Source: an uncultured Rhodospirillaceae bacterium
GTDB lineage: Bacteria; Pseudomonadota; Alphaproteobacteria; Rhodospirillales; Magnetospirillaceae
NCBI GenBank assembly: GCA_903901915.1
Contig: CAIUSV010000076.1
Location: 1 to 46,501, forward strand
Direction: 5' to 3'
Length of the DNA stretch: 46,501 bases
The position numbers and the translations under genes were made by a program. Numbering within the stretch: the stretch's first letter is position 1; each line of letters starts with the position of its first letter. A model generated the notes under the pieces. The model did not search any database, had not been told where the DNA came from, and saw only the letters and a program-made list of their open reading frames with translations. Below, piece after piece: positions 7,307 through 15,766 of the stretch.

Positions 7307-8770
7307 ATGAAGCTGTTTCCCATCATGGGCGGCATCCACCCGGACTACCGCAAGGAGATGACGAGCGAAAAGCCCGTCGTCGCCCTGCCGCTGCCGGCCG
7401 CCCTTTACCTGCCGTTGCAGCAACATATGGGCGCCCCGGCCAGCGCCACCGTCGCCGCGGGCGACCGCGTCAGGAAGGGCCAATTGCTGGGCCGCGGCGC
7501 CGGCGCCGTTTCGGCGCCGGTCCACGCCCCGACATCGGGTACGATCAAGGCCATCACCGAGATGACCGCGCCCCATCCGTCGGGCCTACCGACCATGACC
7601 ATCATCCTGGAGACCGACGGCAAGGACGAATGGGCCGACCTGCCCGCCCCCATCGATGACCCGTTCGCCGCCCCGTCCCAGGCCATCCGCGAGCGCGTCG
7701 CCGCCAGCGGTATCGTCGGCATGGGCGGCGCCACCTTCCCGTCGGCGGTGAAACTCGGCCTCGGCACCCAGCACAAGCTGGAAATCCTGCTGCTCAACGG
7801 CGCCGAATGCGAACCCTACCTTACCTGTGACGATCGCATCATGCGCGAGCATGCCGACGCGGTGGTCGATGGCGCGCGCATCATGGCCCACGCCCTGGGC
7901 GCGCCCAGGGTGATCATCGCCATCGAGACCAACAAGCCCCAGGCCATCGAGGCCATCACCAAGGCGGCCCAGCCGTTCGCCAATGTCAGCGTGGCGGGCG
8001 TGCCGGTGCAATATCCCATGGGGGCGGAACGGCACCTGACCCAGGCCATCACCGGCCGCGAGACCCCGGCCCGCAAGTTGACCGCCGATGTCGGCGTGGT
8101 CGTCCACAACGTCGCCACCGCGCGCGCGGTGCACGAGGCGGTACGGTTCGGCCGCCCGCTGCTGTCGCGGGTGGTCACGGTGAGCGGCGGCGCGGTGGTC
8201 GAGCCCAAGAACATCGAGGTTCCGCTGGGCACCCCGGTCGCCGAACTGCTGGCCTTCTGCGGCGGCGCCCCCGGCGCCAAGCGCCTGGTCAGTGGCGGCC
8301 CGATGATGGGCCAGCCCCTGCCCAGCCTTCAGGTTCCGGTGGTCAAGGGCACCTCGGGCATTCTCGGCCTCACGCTGGCCGAGACCAGGGAGAGCGAACC
8401 CCAGCCCTGCATCCGCTGCGGCTCCTGCGTCACCTACTGCCCCTGCGGCCTGGTACCGGTGGAGATGGCGTCGTTCATCCGCCACGAAAAGCTGGAGGAA
8501 GCGGCCAAGATCGGCGTCCAGGACTGCGTCTCTTGCGGATCGTGCTCGTATATCTGCCCGTCGCATATCCCGCTGGTCCACTTCTTCAACTACGCCAAGG
8601 GCCGCATCGCCGCGCTGGACCGCGACCGGCGCAAGTTGGAGCAGACCAAGGCATTGGTCGAGGCGCACAACGCCCGGCTGGAGCGCCTGGCCCAGGCCAA
8701 GCGCGAAGCCGCCGCCCGCGCCAAGGCGGCGCAATCGGAAAACACCGACGCAGGCAGGGCCAACGCATGA
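7307..8770 (+). CDS. rnfC: Rnf complex subunit RnfC (NADH/FMN-binding, Fe-S)
   Basis: 487 residues, cytoplasmic, membrane-associated. The order is an N-terminal barrel-sandwich (biotinyl-like) region to about 115, a Gly-rich GMGGATFPSAVK motif near 145 (nucleotide/FMN-binding region shared with complex I NuoF), an LLNGAECEPY motif near 165, and two [4Fe-4S] motifs CIRCGSCVTYC and CVSCGSCSYIC near 370 and 408. The C-terminus is a short charged coiled coil. RnfC exchanges electrons with NAD. The start is ATG 7307 after GGAGAGA; it overlaps rnfD by four bases (ATGA). Confidence 0.95.
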   Translation: MKLFPIMGGIHPDYRKEMTSEKPVVALPLPAALYLPLQQHMGAPASATVAAGDRVRKGQLLGRGAGAVSAPVHAPTSGTIKAITEMTAPHPSGLPTMTIILETDGKDEWADLPAPIDDPFAAPSQAIRERVAASGIVGMGGATFPSAVKLGLGTQHKLEILLLNGAECEPYLTCDDRIMREHADAVVDGARIMAHALGAPRVIIAIETNKPQAIEAITKAAQPFANVSVAGVPVQYPMGAERHLTQAITGRETPARKLTADVGVVVHNVATARAVHEAVRFGRPLLSRVVTVSGGAVVEPKNIEVPLGTPVAELLAFCGGAPGAKRLVSGGPMMGQPLPSLQVPVVKGTSGILGLTLAETRESEPQPCIRCGSCVTYCPCGLVPVEMASFIRHEKLEEAAKIGVQDCVSCGSCSYICPSHIPLVHFFNYAKGRIAALDRDRRKLEQTKALVEAHNARLERLAQAKREAAARAKAAQSENTDAGRANA

Positions 8771-9843
8771 GCATCGTCGTCGACAAGAGCGGACCGTTCA
8801 CCCACGGCTCCAACAACGTCCAGCGCACCATGTACACGGTGCTGGCGGCCCTGGCCCCGGCGACGCTGTTCAACCTCTACCTGTTCGGCTGGCCGGCCAT
8901 CTTCCTGTTCCTGGTCACCATGGGCGCCTGCGTCGCCTGCGAGGCGGTATGCGTGCGCATCGGCGGCGGCGATTCCGACCGCGCCCTGTCCGACGGCTCG
9001 GTGGTGATCACCGGATGGCTGCTGGCGCTCAGCCTGCCGCCTTGGGCGCCGTGGTGGGTGGCGGTGGTGGCCTCGGTCTTCGCCGTCTGCCTGGCCAAGC
9101 ACGCCTTCGGCGGTCTGGGACAGAACGTGTTCAATCCGGCCATGGTCGGCCGCGTGGTGGTGCTGGTCTCCTTTCCGGTGCAGATGACCGCCTTCGTGCC
9201 GACCAAGCCACTGTTCTCGGCCGCCGCCCCCGGCTTCGCCGAAAGCCTGCACATCACCTTCGGCAGGGCGGTCAGCCTCGACGGCATCAGCGCCGCCTCG
9301 CAGTTGGGCTTCATCAAGACCGAACTGGCCCGCGGTATCCCGGTCAGCCAGTCCATGGGCCAGTTGCCCGGACTGAGCGACCTGATGCTGGGCTTCCATC
9401 CCGGCAGCATGGGCGAGACGGCATTGCCGCTGATCCTGCTGGGCGGGCTGTTCCTGATGTGGCGCAAGATCATCTCGTGGCATATCCCGGTGGCCATGCT
9501 GGCGACCCTGTTCCTGCTGGGGACCGTCTTCAATGCGGTGGACCCCGGCCGCTATGCCGGCGGCGCCTTCCACCTAATTTCCGGCGCGTCGATCCTGGGG
9601 GCGTTCTTCATCGCCACCGATTACGTCACCTCGCCGGTGTCCAAGTCCGGTCAGGTGGCCTTCGGCGCCGGTATCGGGCTGCTGACCTGGATCATCCGCA
9701 CCTACGCCGGCTATCCCGAGGGTGTCGCCTTCGCCGTGCTGCTGATGAATGCGCTGACGCCCATTCTCGACCAACATTTCCGGCCTCGCGTCTTCGGGCG
9801 CACCCGCAAGGGCGAGCCGCTGCCGCTCAAGGGGGACAAATGA
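8767..9843 (+). CDS. rnfD: Rnf complex subunit RnfD (membrane flavoprotein)
   Basis: 358 residues, about nine to ten membrane helices, homologous to NqrB. It starts MSIVVDKSGPFTHG with the typical early HGSNNVQRTMYTV segment. The FNPAMVGRV motif near 125 and the GSMGETALPL region near 218 are conserved; the Thr of the latter region is the expected site of covalent FMN attachment by ApbE, which I infer by position rather than alignment. RnfD carries electrons in the membrane and contributes to the ion path. Its ATG overlaps the rnfC stop and its own stop overlaps the rnfG start, indicating translational coupling. Confidence 0.95.
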   Translation: MSIVVDKSGPFTHGSNNVQRTMYTVLAALAPATLFNLYLFGWPAIFLFLVTMGACVACEAVCVRIGGGDSDRALSDGSVVITGWLLALSLPPWAPWWVAVVASVFAVCLAKHAFGGLGQNVFNPAMVGRVVVLVSFPVQMTAFVPTKPLFSAAAPGFAESLHITFGRAVSLDGISAASQLGFIKTELARGIPVSQSMGQLPGLSDLMLGFHPGSMGETALPLILLGGLFLMWRKIISWHIPVAMLATLFLLGTVFNAVDPGRYAGGAFHLISGASILGAFFIATDYVTSPVSKSGQVAFGAGIGLLTWIIRTYAGYPEGVAFAVLLMNALTPILDQHFRPRVFGRTRKGEPLPLKGDK

Positions 9844-10448
9844 GCACGATCCGGCCGACCTGGGTCCATGCCGCCATCCTCGGCACCTTCTGCGCCGGTT
9901 TCGGGGTGTTGCTGGCCTCGACCGACATCGTCACCAAGGACCCCATCAAGGCGCGCGCCCTTGAAGACAAGATGAACTCGCTGGGTCAGGTGATCCCGCC
10001 CGGCATCCACGACAATAATCCGGTCATCGACGCGGTGACGGTGAAGGCCGAGGATGGCAAGGACGTGGTGGTCTACCGCGCCACGAAGGGTGGCGAATTC
10101 ACCGGTTTCGCCTACGAGTTGGATGCCAACGGCGGCTACGGCGGCCCGGTCAAGCTGATGCTGGGCGTCGATCCCGCCGGCAAGCTGTTGGGCGTCCGGG
10201 TCATCTCGCACAAGGAAACCCCCGGCCTGGGCGACAAGATCGATGCCGCCAAGACCGACTGGATCACACGCTTCACCGGACTGTCGCTGGGCAACCCGCC
10301 GGTGGAAAAGTGGAAGGTGAGGAAGGACGGCGGCCAGTTCGACCAGTTCTCCGGCGCCACCATCACCCCCCGCGCGGTGGTCGGCGGCATCCGCCACGGT
10401 CTGGAATTCTTCGCCGCCAACAAAGCCCGCATGATGGAGAAGAAGTGA
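9840..10448 (+). CDS. rnfG: Rnf complex subunit RnfG (covalent FMN)
   Basis: 202 residues: one N-terminal membrane helix (about 8-28) and a periplasmic FMN-binding domain. The flavinylation motif SGATITPRAV is at about 175-184, where the second Thr is the FMN acceptor used by ApbE, whose gene heads this operon. GVRVISHKETPGLGDKI (about 118) is the conserved flavin-domain segment. It overlaps both neighbours by four bases or fewer. Confidence 0.96.
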   Translation: MSTIRPTWVHAAILGTFCAGFGVLLASTDIVTKDPIKARALEDKMNSLGQVIPPGIHDNNPVIDAVTVKAEDGKDVVVYRATKGGEFTGFAYELDANGGYGGPVKLMLGVDPAGKLLGVRVISHKETPGLGDKIDAAKTDWITRFTGLSLGNPPVEKWKVRKDGGQFDQFSGATITPRAVVGGIRHGLEFFAANKARMMEKK

Positions 10449-11119
10449 TGGCTGCCAGCTACGGACGCATCATCAAGGACGGATTGTGGGAAAATAACGG
10501 CGTGCTCTGCATGCTGCTGGGCATGTGCCCGACCATGGCCATGACCGGAACCGCCACCAACGGGCTGGGAATGGGTCTGGCCACGGCGGTGGTCATGGCG
10601 GCCTCCAATCTGATGGTGGCCATGTTCCGCAAGTATGTCACCCACGAGGTGCGCATCCCGGTCTATATCCTGATCGTGGCCGCCAACGTCACCTTCGTCG
10701 ATCTGGTTATGAACGCCTGGATGCACGAACTGTACAAGGTGTTGGGCCTGTTCATCCCGCTGATCGTATCCAACTGCCTGCCGCTGGCTCGCCTGGAGGC
10801 CTTCGCCGCCAAGGAGCCGGTGCTGCCGTCGCTGGTTGACGGGGCTTTCATGGGGCTGGGCTTCACCCTGTCGCTGACCGTGATCGGCGCGGTGCGCGAG
10901 ATCATCGGCCAGGGCACCCTGTTCGCCGACGCGGCCCTGCTGCTGGGGCCCAGCTTCACCTTCCTGGAAAGCCGCATCATGCCCGCCGACATGGGCATTC
11001 TGGTGCTGATCCTGCCCCCCGGCGGGTTCCTCATCGCCGGCCTGATGGTCGTGGCCAAGCGCATGATCGATCTTGCCTCCGGCAAGGAAATCAAGATGGC
11101 CGGCGCCCACAGCGTCTAA
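10448..11119 (+). CDS. rnfE: Rnf complex subunit RnfE
   Basis: 223 residues with six predicted helices; homologue and structural partner of RnfA. Visible family marks are the N-terminal NNGVLCMLLGMCPTMAMT segment (Cys near 21 and 27), the LIVSNCLPLARLEAFA segment (Cys near 108) and a C-terminal basic tail. The Cys residues match those expected to hold the intramembrane Fe-S cluster with RnfA. The start ATG at 10448 overlaps the rnfG stop (TGATG). Confidence 0.95.
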   Translation: MAASYGRIIKDGLWENNGVLCMLLGMCPTMAMTGTATNGLGMGLATAVVMAASNLMVAMFRKYVTHEVRIPVYILIVAANVTFVDLVMNAWMHELYKVLGLFIPLIVSNCLPLARLEAFAAKEPVLPSLVDGAFMGLGFTLSLTVIGAVREIIGQGTLFADAALLLGPSFTFLESRIMPADMGILVLILPPGGFLIAGLMVVAKRMIDLASGKEIKMAGAHSV

Positions 11120-11134
11120 CAAGGGGATAGCGCC

Positions 11135-11422
11135 ATGAAGGTCGGAGTCGTCTACGCCGTTCCCGCCCGCCAGGTCTGGCTGAACATCGACGTGCCGGAG
11201 GGAGCCACGGTCAGGGCCGCCATCGAGAAATCGGGGATTTTGAACCAGTTCCCCGAGATCGACCTGGAAACCCAGAAGATAGGAATCTTCAGCAAGGCCA
11301 CGACCCTGGACACCGTCGTCGAGGAAGGGGCCAGGATCGAGATTTATCGCCCCATCACCGCCGATCCCAAAACGGTCAAACGCCGCGCCAAGGAAGGCGG
11401 CAGCGAGGGAGCAGCCGGATGA
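11135..11422 (+). CDS. rnfH: RnfH, ubiquitin-fold accessory protein
   Basis: 95 residues with a beta-grasp/ubiquitin-like pattern: VGVVYAVPARQVWLNIDVPEGATV, the AIEKSGIL helix and a C-terminal RIEIYRPITADPK segment, which is the RnfH signature. Its role is unclear; it is found with rnf in Rhodobacter and relatives. ATG 11135 follows rnfE by 15 bases with AAGGGGA as SD, and the stop overlaps the next ORF start. Confidence 0.92.
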   Translation: MKVGVVYAVPARQVWLNIDVPEGATVRAAIEKSGILNQFPEIDLETQKIGIFSKATTLDTVVEEGARIEIYRPITADPKTVKRRAKEGGSEGAAG

Positions 11423-11829
11423 GCACCAGCGATCTTTCCATCCCCCAGGCGGTCGCCTTCGCGATCATGTACGCTCTCGACGCCGAATCCGGCGATGCCT
11501 GGAAGACCTGGGCCCATGGCTGGCTCAAGGGCGACGATCGTGGTGGCGTTTCGGCCGGACGGGCCGAGGGAGCGGCCACCACGCCGGCGGCCCGGCACGC
11601 CGCCGCCGCCGCCCGCCTGCTGGACGAGGCCAGCCGCCTCGAGACCGAAGCGGCCATGCTGACGTCGGAAGGTCGCAATACCCGCTGGCACCTTGACGAG
11701 GGTGAAGCCCGCAATAACGGCTGTCTCGCCGAGGTGGCCGAAGCTATCCGCCTCTCCGGCACCGCCGCCCTCGACGTGGAAAGCCCGCGTTCGATCGAAT
11801 TAAGGACTAGGGCAGTCCGCGAGTTCTGA
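11419..11829 (+). CDS. Hypothetical Ala-rich protein at the end of the rnf operon
   Basis: 136 residues, unrecognised. The first 45 residues are a mixed region with an Asp/Trp-rich patch (AESGDAWKTWAHGW); the middle is an Ala/Arg/Glu-rich helix that could form a coiled coil (about 60-85); the end contains a NNGCLAEVAEAIRLSG segment. No signal peptide or membrane helix. The ATG overlaps the rnfH stop by four bases, so it is translationally coupled and is probably a lineage-specific member of the Rnf unit, though this placement is the only hint of function. Confidence 0.68.
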   Translation: MSTSDLSIPQAVAFAIMYALDAESGDAWKTWAHGWLKGDDRGGVSAGRAEGAATTPAARHAAAAARLLDEASRLETEAAMLTSEGRNTRWHLDEGEARNNGCLAEVAEAIRLSGTAALDVESPRSIELRTRAVREF

Positions 11830-11874
11830 TATATGCGAATTACAGTATAAAATGACTTCGCCTGTTGTGCGCCT

Positions 11875-11902
11875 TTGCTTGTCGGCGCCCCTATGCTATG
11901 GT
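11875..11902 (+). promoter_or_regulatory. Putative sigma-70 promoter of the MCP gene
   Basis: TTGCTT at 11875-11880 and TATGGT at 11897-11902 are separated by 16 bases, about 60 bases before the MCP start. This is a by-eye match only. Confidence 0.35.
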
Positions 11903-11960
11903 CCCGCGTGAATGAGATAACCCTTTCCGGCCGGCGCCGGCAGGGGTCGTTCAGATAGGG

Positions 11961-13676
11961 ATGCGCGCGATGAGAGGCACTCTGTCCGCCGTGCTGAAGA
12001 TATTCTTCCGCGGAATTGGCCTGAAGACGCTGCTCTCCTACATTCCTCCCAGCGCCGTCGCCTGGACCTTCTTCGTCCTCTACCTGCGCCTGCTTAGCCG
12101 CGACTACCCCGACGAATTCTGGACCGCCCTGCTGCTGGGACTAGCCGGGATCGGCGGCGGCAGCATGATCGTGTTCTGGCTGGTGCTGACCATTGTGCCG
12201 CCGTTGCGCAACATCACCGAGGTGACCCATGCGCTGGAGCGTGGCGAAACCGGCATGGACATTCCCTACCGCTCGCGCGGCGACGAAATCGGCGAATTGG
12301 CCAATGCGTTGCAGGTCTTCAAACAGGCGATCGGCGACAAGGAACGGTTGGAGCGCGAACAAGCCGAGCAAAAGCGCCGGGCCGACGAGGAACGCAGGCT
12401 GGCTCTGGGCGCCATGGCGGATTCCTTCGAGACCCAGGTCGGTGGCGTCATCAAGGTCGTCACCGCCGCCGCCGCCGAGTTGCAGAACTCGTCGGGCAAG
12501 ATGGCCGTCACCGCCAGCGAGACCAGCGACCAAGCCACCCATGTCGCCAGCGCCGCGGAACTGGCGTCGGGCAATGTCCAGACCGTCGCCGCCGCCACCG
12601 AGGAACTGACCGCCTCAATCGCCGAGATCGCTACCCAGGTCGAGCGGTCGACCGCCGTCGCCGATCGTGCCGAGGGCGAGGCCGGACAGGCCACCACCCT
12701 GATCCGCGATCTGTCGCAAAACGTCGCCGGTATCGGTGCCATTGTCGCCTTGATCACCGACATCGCCGCCCAGACCAACCTGTTGGCGCTGAATGCCACC
12801 ATCGAGGCCGCCCGGGCGGGCGACGCCGGCAAGGGCTTTGCCGTGGTCGCCAACGAAGTCAAGGGATTGGCCAATCAGACCGCCAAGGCCACCGAGGAAA
12901 TCGCCGCGCGCATCTCTTCGGTTCAGGACGGGACCGAGGCGGCGGTGGCCGCCATTTCCTCGATCACCGGAGTGATCGCCGAGATGGCCACCATCGGCGC
13001 CACGGTGGCCGCCGCCGTCCACCAACAGACCGCCGCCACCGGCGAAATCGCCCGCAGCGTCGATCAGGCGGCGGCGGGAACCGGCGAGGTCTCGCGCAAT
13101 ATCGGTAAAGTCGAGACCGCCGCCCGCGAAACCGGCGAATCGGCGGGCCGCATCAGTGAATCGGCGAACGACCTGTCCCGGCAGGCCGACGTGCTGAAGT
13201 CCGAGGTTTCCCAATTCCTCGAGCAGGTCCGCTCGGACAGCAAGGACTTGCGTCTGGTCCGCTGGGACGCGTCACTGGCAGTGGGCGAACCAACGATCGA
13301 CGCCCACCACCAGCGGATCATCGATGAACTCAACACCTTTTTCGCCCGTCTGATGGTCGGCGAGGGACGCGAAGGCGCCGCGACCTTGATCGCCACCCTC
13401 AACACCACCATCCGCAAGCACTTCCAGGAGGAAGAAGGGCTGATGAGCCGCTCGGGCTATCCCGCCCTGCCCCGACACCAGGCGATCCACCAGGGATTCC
13501 TGTCGCGCTTCGCCCAACTGGAAAAGGCCGTCGTCGCCGGCGAAAAAGAGGCCGTTGCCGCTCTGTTCGACTATGCCGCCGCCTGGATCAAGGAACACAT
13601 CCTGAAGGAAGACAAGGCGATCGCCCTCTTCCTCCGGGCCGGCTTGAACACCACCAACGCCATTGCCTCCCGCTAG
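11961..13676 (+). CDS. Methyl-accepting chemotaxis protein with C-terminal hemerythrin domain
   Basis: 571 residues: two closely spaced membrane helices (about 22-44 and 52-78) with almost no periplasmic loop, a HAMP domain (80-133), a long signalling coiled coil with the CheA/CheW tip motif [19 protein letters not shown] near 270, and a bacteriohemerythrin domain from about 432. The hemerythrin ligands are all visible: His in DAHHQR, HFQEE (His and Glu), RHQAIH (two His) and HILKED (His and Asp, about 546 and 551). Because sensing is placed after the signalling domain and no ligand-binding loop exists, the likely stimulus is cytoplasmic O2 bound at the di-iron site, as in DcrH-type receptors. 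It probably drives aerotaxis. Confidence 0.93.
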   Translation: MRAMRGTLSAVLKIFFRGIGLKTLLSYIPPSAVAWTFFVLYLRLLSRDYPDEFWTALLLGLAGIGGGSMIVFWLVLTIVPPLRNITEVTHALERGETGMDIPYRSRGDEIGELANALQVFKQAIGDKERLEREQAEQKRRADEERRLALGAMADSFETQVGGVIKVVTAAAAELQNSSGKMAVTASETSDQATHVASAAELASGNVQTVAAATEELTASIAEIATQVERSTAVADRAEGEAGQATTLIRDLSQNVAGIGAIVALITDIAAQTNLLALNATIEAARAGDAGKGFAVVANEVKGLANQTAKATEEIAARISSVQDGTEAAVAAISSITGVIAEMATIGATVAAAVHQQTAATGEIARSVDQAAAGTGEVSRNIGKVETAARETGESAGRISESANDLSRQADVLKSEVSQFLEQVRSDSKDLRLVRWDASLAVGEPTIDAHHQRIIDELNTFFARLMVGEGREGAATLIATLNTTIRKHFQEEEGLMSRSGYPALPRHQAIHQGFLSRFAQLEKAVVAGEKEAVAALFDYAAAWIKEHILKEDKAIALFLRAGLNTTNAIASR

Positions 13677-13754
13677 CCTGTTCCCACGGATTCTTTCATA
13701 CCAACAACCGGGTAAACACCCTATACTGCTGCCGAACGACATAGGCCAAGCGGC

Positions 13755-15617
13755 ATGGGAACCGGCGTGAGACAGGGAATTCGTGGCTGGCTTGTCCTGC
13801 TGGTCCTGGTATCAGCTGTCCCGGTCGCGCTGTTTTCCGGGCTGACGGTCTATCGCCTGGCGCTGATCCAGCGCGAGGCCGCCGCCACCGATCTGAGGGA
13901 ACATGCCCAGATCGCCGCGGCCGCCATCAGCCAGCGGATTGATACCGTTCTGGCCGTCCTCAATACCCTGGCGGTTTCGGGTGCCGCCCAGCGCGACGAT
14001 CTTCCGGCGTTTCACGCTCACGCCAGGCGAACCATGGCGGGGCTTCCCGAGGCCGTCGCCATCGTCCTGATCGGCAGAAACGGCGAGAACCTGTTCAACA
14101 CCAATGTGGATTGGGGCCAACCGCTACCGGCCATCCCCGAGCGGGATGTGGCGCTGGAGGTCTTCCGTACCGCCAAGCCGGCAATCTCGAAACTGTTCGT
14201 CGGTCCGGTGCGCATGGAACAGGTGGTCGCCGTCCACGCCCCTGTCATCCGCAACGGACAGGTCGCCTATGTGCTTCGCATCACCGTGCGCCCCGAAGTG
14301 ATCAGCACCATGGTGGTCCGCCAGAGGGTACCCGGAAGCTGGACCATGGCGGTGGTCGATCAGTCGGGGATCATCATCGGCCGCAATCGAGAGCCCGAAC
14401 GTTTTATTGGCACCGCCGTCGCCGATAAGGTCAGTCAGGCCATCGCCCGTAACGACGCGCAAATCTTTTCCTCGGTAACTCTCGACGGCGTCGAGGTCGA
14501 GGCGATCGTGACCAATATCAAGCCATGGCCGTGGTGGGTCGCCATCGGCGTTTCCACCACCGAGATGAATGCCGTGGGGCGGCGCTCGCTGATGGCGCTG
14601 GGTCTCGGCGGGCTGTTGCTGTGCGGCATCGGCTTCGGGCTGGCGCTGTGGCTGTCGCGCCGCCTCACCCACGAAGTGAAATTGACATCGGAAGCCACCA
14701 TGGCTTTCGGCCACGGCAAAGATCCGGCGGTACGGCCCAGCGCCATCCGCGAACTGGACCGCATCGGCGCCGCCATCGGCGCCGCCAAGGAGCGCCAGGA
14801 CGTTACCGCTGCCGAGCTGGCGGCCCTGTCGCAGAGCGAACAGCGGCTGGCCGAGGCCAACGCCGCCCTCGCCGCCAACGCCAATGAATTGGCCCGCTCC
14901 AACGCCGATCTGGAACAGTTCGCCTATGTCGCCAGCCATGACCTCCGCGAACCGCTGCGCATGATCAGCAGCTACCTGTCACTGTTGGGGCGCCGCTACA
15001 CCGACCGCCTGGATCAGGATGGCCACGAATTCCTCGCCTTCGCCCGCGACGGTGCCAAGCGCATGGATCAGATGGTCCTGGATCTGCTCGATTATTCACG
15101 CGTCGGCCGCACCGGCGGTCCGGAACAGCCCGTCGATCTGGGCGACGCCGCCAACGAGGCCATCGCCAACCTTGCCGTGATGATCGCCGAGACCTCGGCC
15201 GTGGTGCGGGCGACCGGTGACTTTCCCATCGTCAGGGGCGCGCGCAACGAGTTGGTACGACTGGTCCAGAACCTGATCGAAAACGCCCTGAAATACCGCC
15301 ATCCCGATCGCGCGGCGATGGTGACCATCTCCACACGGTCCGACCAGCCCCTTCCCGAAGGGGCCGACGAAGACGAGGTGACCATATCGGTCGCCGACAA
15401 CGGCATCGGCATCGCCCCCGAATTCTTCGAGCGGATTTTCAACATTTTCCAACGCCTGCACACCCGCGACCAGTACGACGGCACCGGCATCGGACTGGCG
15501 GTGTGCCGCAAGATCGTCCTTCATCACGGCGGCAAGATCTGGGTCGAGTCCGAGCCACAGGCCGGCACCACCGTCCTGTTCACCCTGCGGCGGGCACCGG
15601 GCGATTCGGCCCGGTGA
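13755..15617 (+). CDS. Cache-domain sensor histidine kinase
   Basis: 620 residues. TM1 (about 12-33), an extracytoplasmic dCache-like sensor (about 40-270), TM2 (about 278-300) ending in a basic RRLTHEVK stretch, a coiled-coil linker, and a phytochrome-type kinase core with phospho-acceptor His in ASHDLREPLR (near 396), N box NLIENALKY, G1 box VADNGIGIAP and G2 box GTGIGLAVCRK. No receiver or PAS domain is attached and no response regulator gene is adjacent, so the partner is unknown. It follows the MCP gene by 78 bases on the same strand and may be co-transcribed. Confidence 0.9.
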   Translation: MGTGVRQGIRGWLVLLVLVSAVPVALFSGLTVYRLALIQREAAATDLREHAQIAAAAISQRIDTVLAVLNTLAVSGAAQRDDLPAFHAHARRTMAGLPEAVAIVLIGRNGENLFNTNVDWGQPLPAIPERDVALEVFRTAKPAISKLFVGPVRMEQVVAVHAPVIRNGQVAYVLRITVRPEVISTMVVRQRVPGSWTMAVVDQSGIIIGRNREPERFIGTAVADKVSQAIARNDAQIFSSVTLDGVEVEAIVTNIKPWPWWVAIGVSTTEMNAVGRRSLMALGLGGLLLCGIGFGLALWLSRRLTHEVKLTSEATMAFGHGKDPAVRPSAIRELDRIGAAIGAAKERQDVTAAELAALSQSEQRLAEANAALAANANELARSNADLEQFAYVASHDLREPLRMISSYLSLLGRRYTDRLDQDGHEFLAFARDGAKRMDQMVLDLLDYSRVGRTGGPEQPVDLGDAANEAIANLAVMIAETSAVVRATGDFPIVRGARNELVRLVQNLIENALKYRHPDRAAMVTISTRSDQPLPEGADEDEVTISVADNGIGIAPEFFERIFNIFQRLHTRDQYDGTGIGLAVCRKIVLHHGGKIWVESEPQAGTTVLFTLRRAPGDSAR

Positions 15618-15634
15618 AAATGACCGGAACCGCA

Positions 15635-15654
15635 CCCGATTCCACGGGATCGGG
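15635..15654 (+). terminator. Hairpin after the Cache kinase gene
   Basis: CCCGAT(T)CC pairs with GGATCGGG around an ACG loop, with one bulged T, 18 bases after the kinase stop, followed by a short A-rich stretch. It is a possible terminator separating the kinase from the radical SAM gene. Confidence 0.4.
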
Positions 15655-15766
15655 CGCCGGAAAAATTTACGAATGGAGACGGGTACGACCGCCTATTTTA
15701 TGATATGGATCAATTGTTGGTGTCGATTTGACACATGCGGCGGTTGACGAAGGTGGCGCGACGAAA

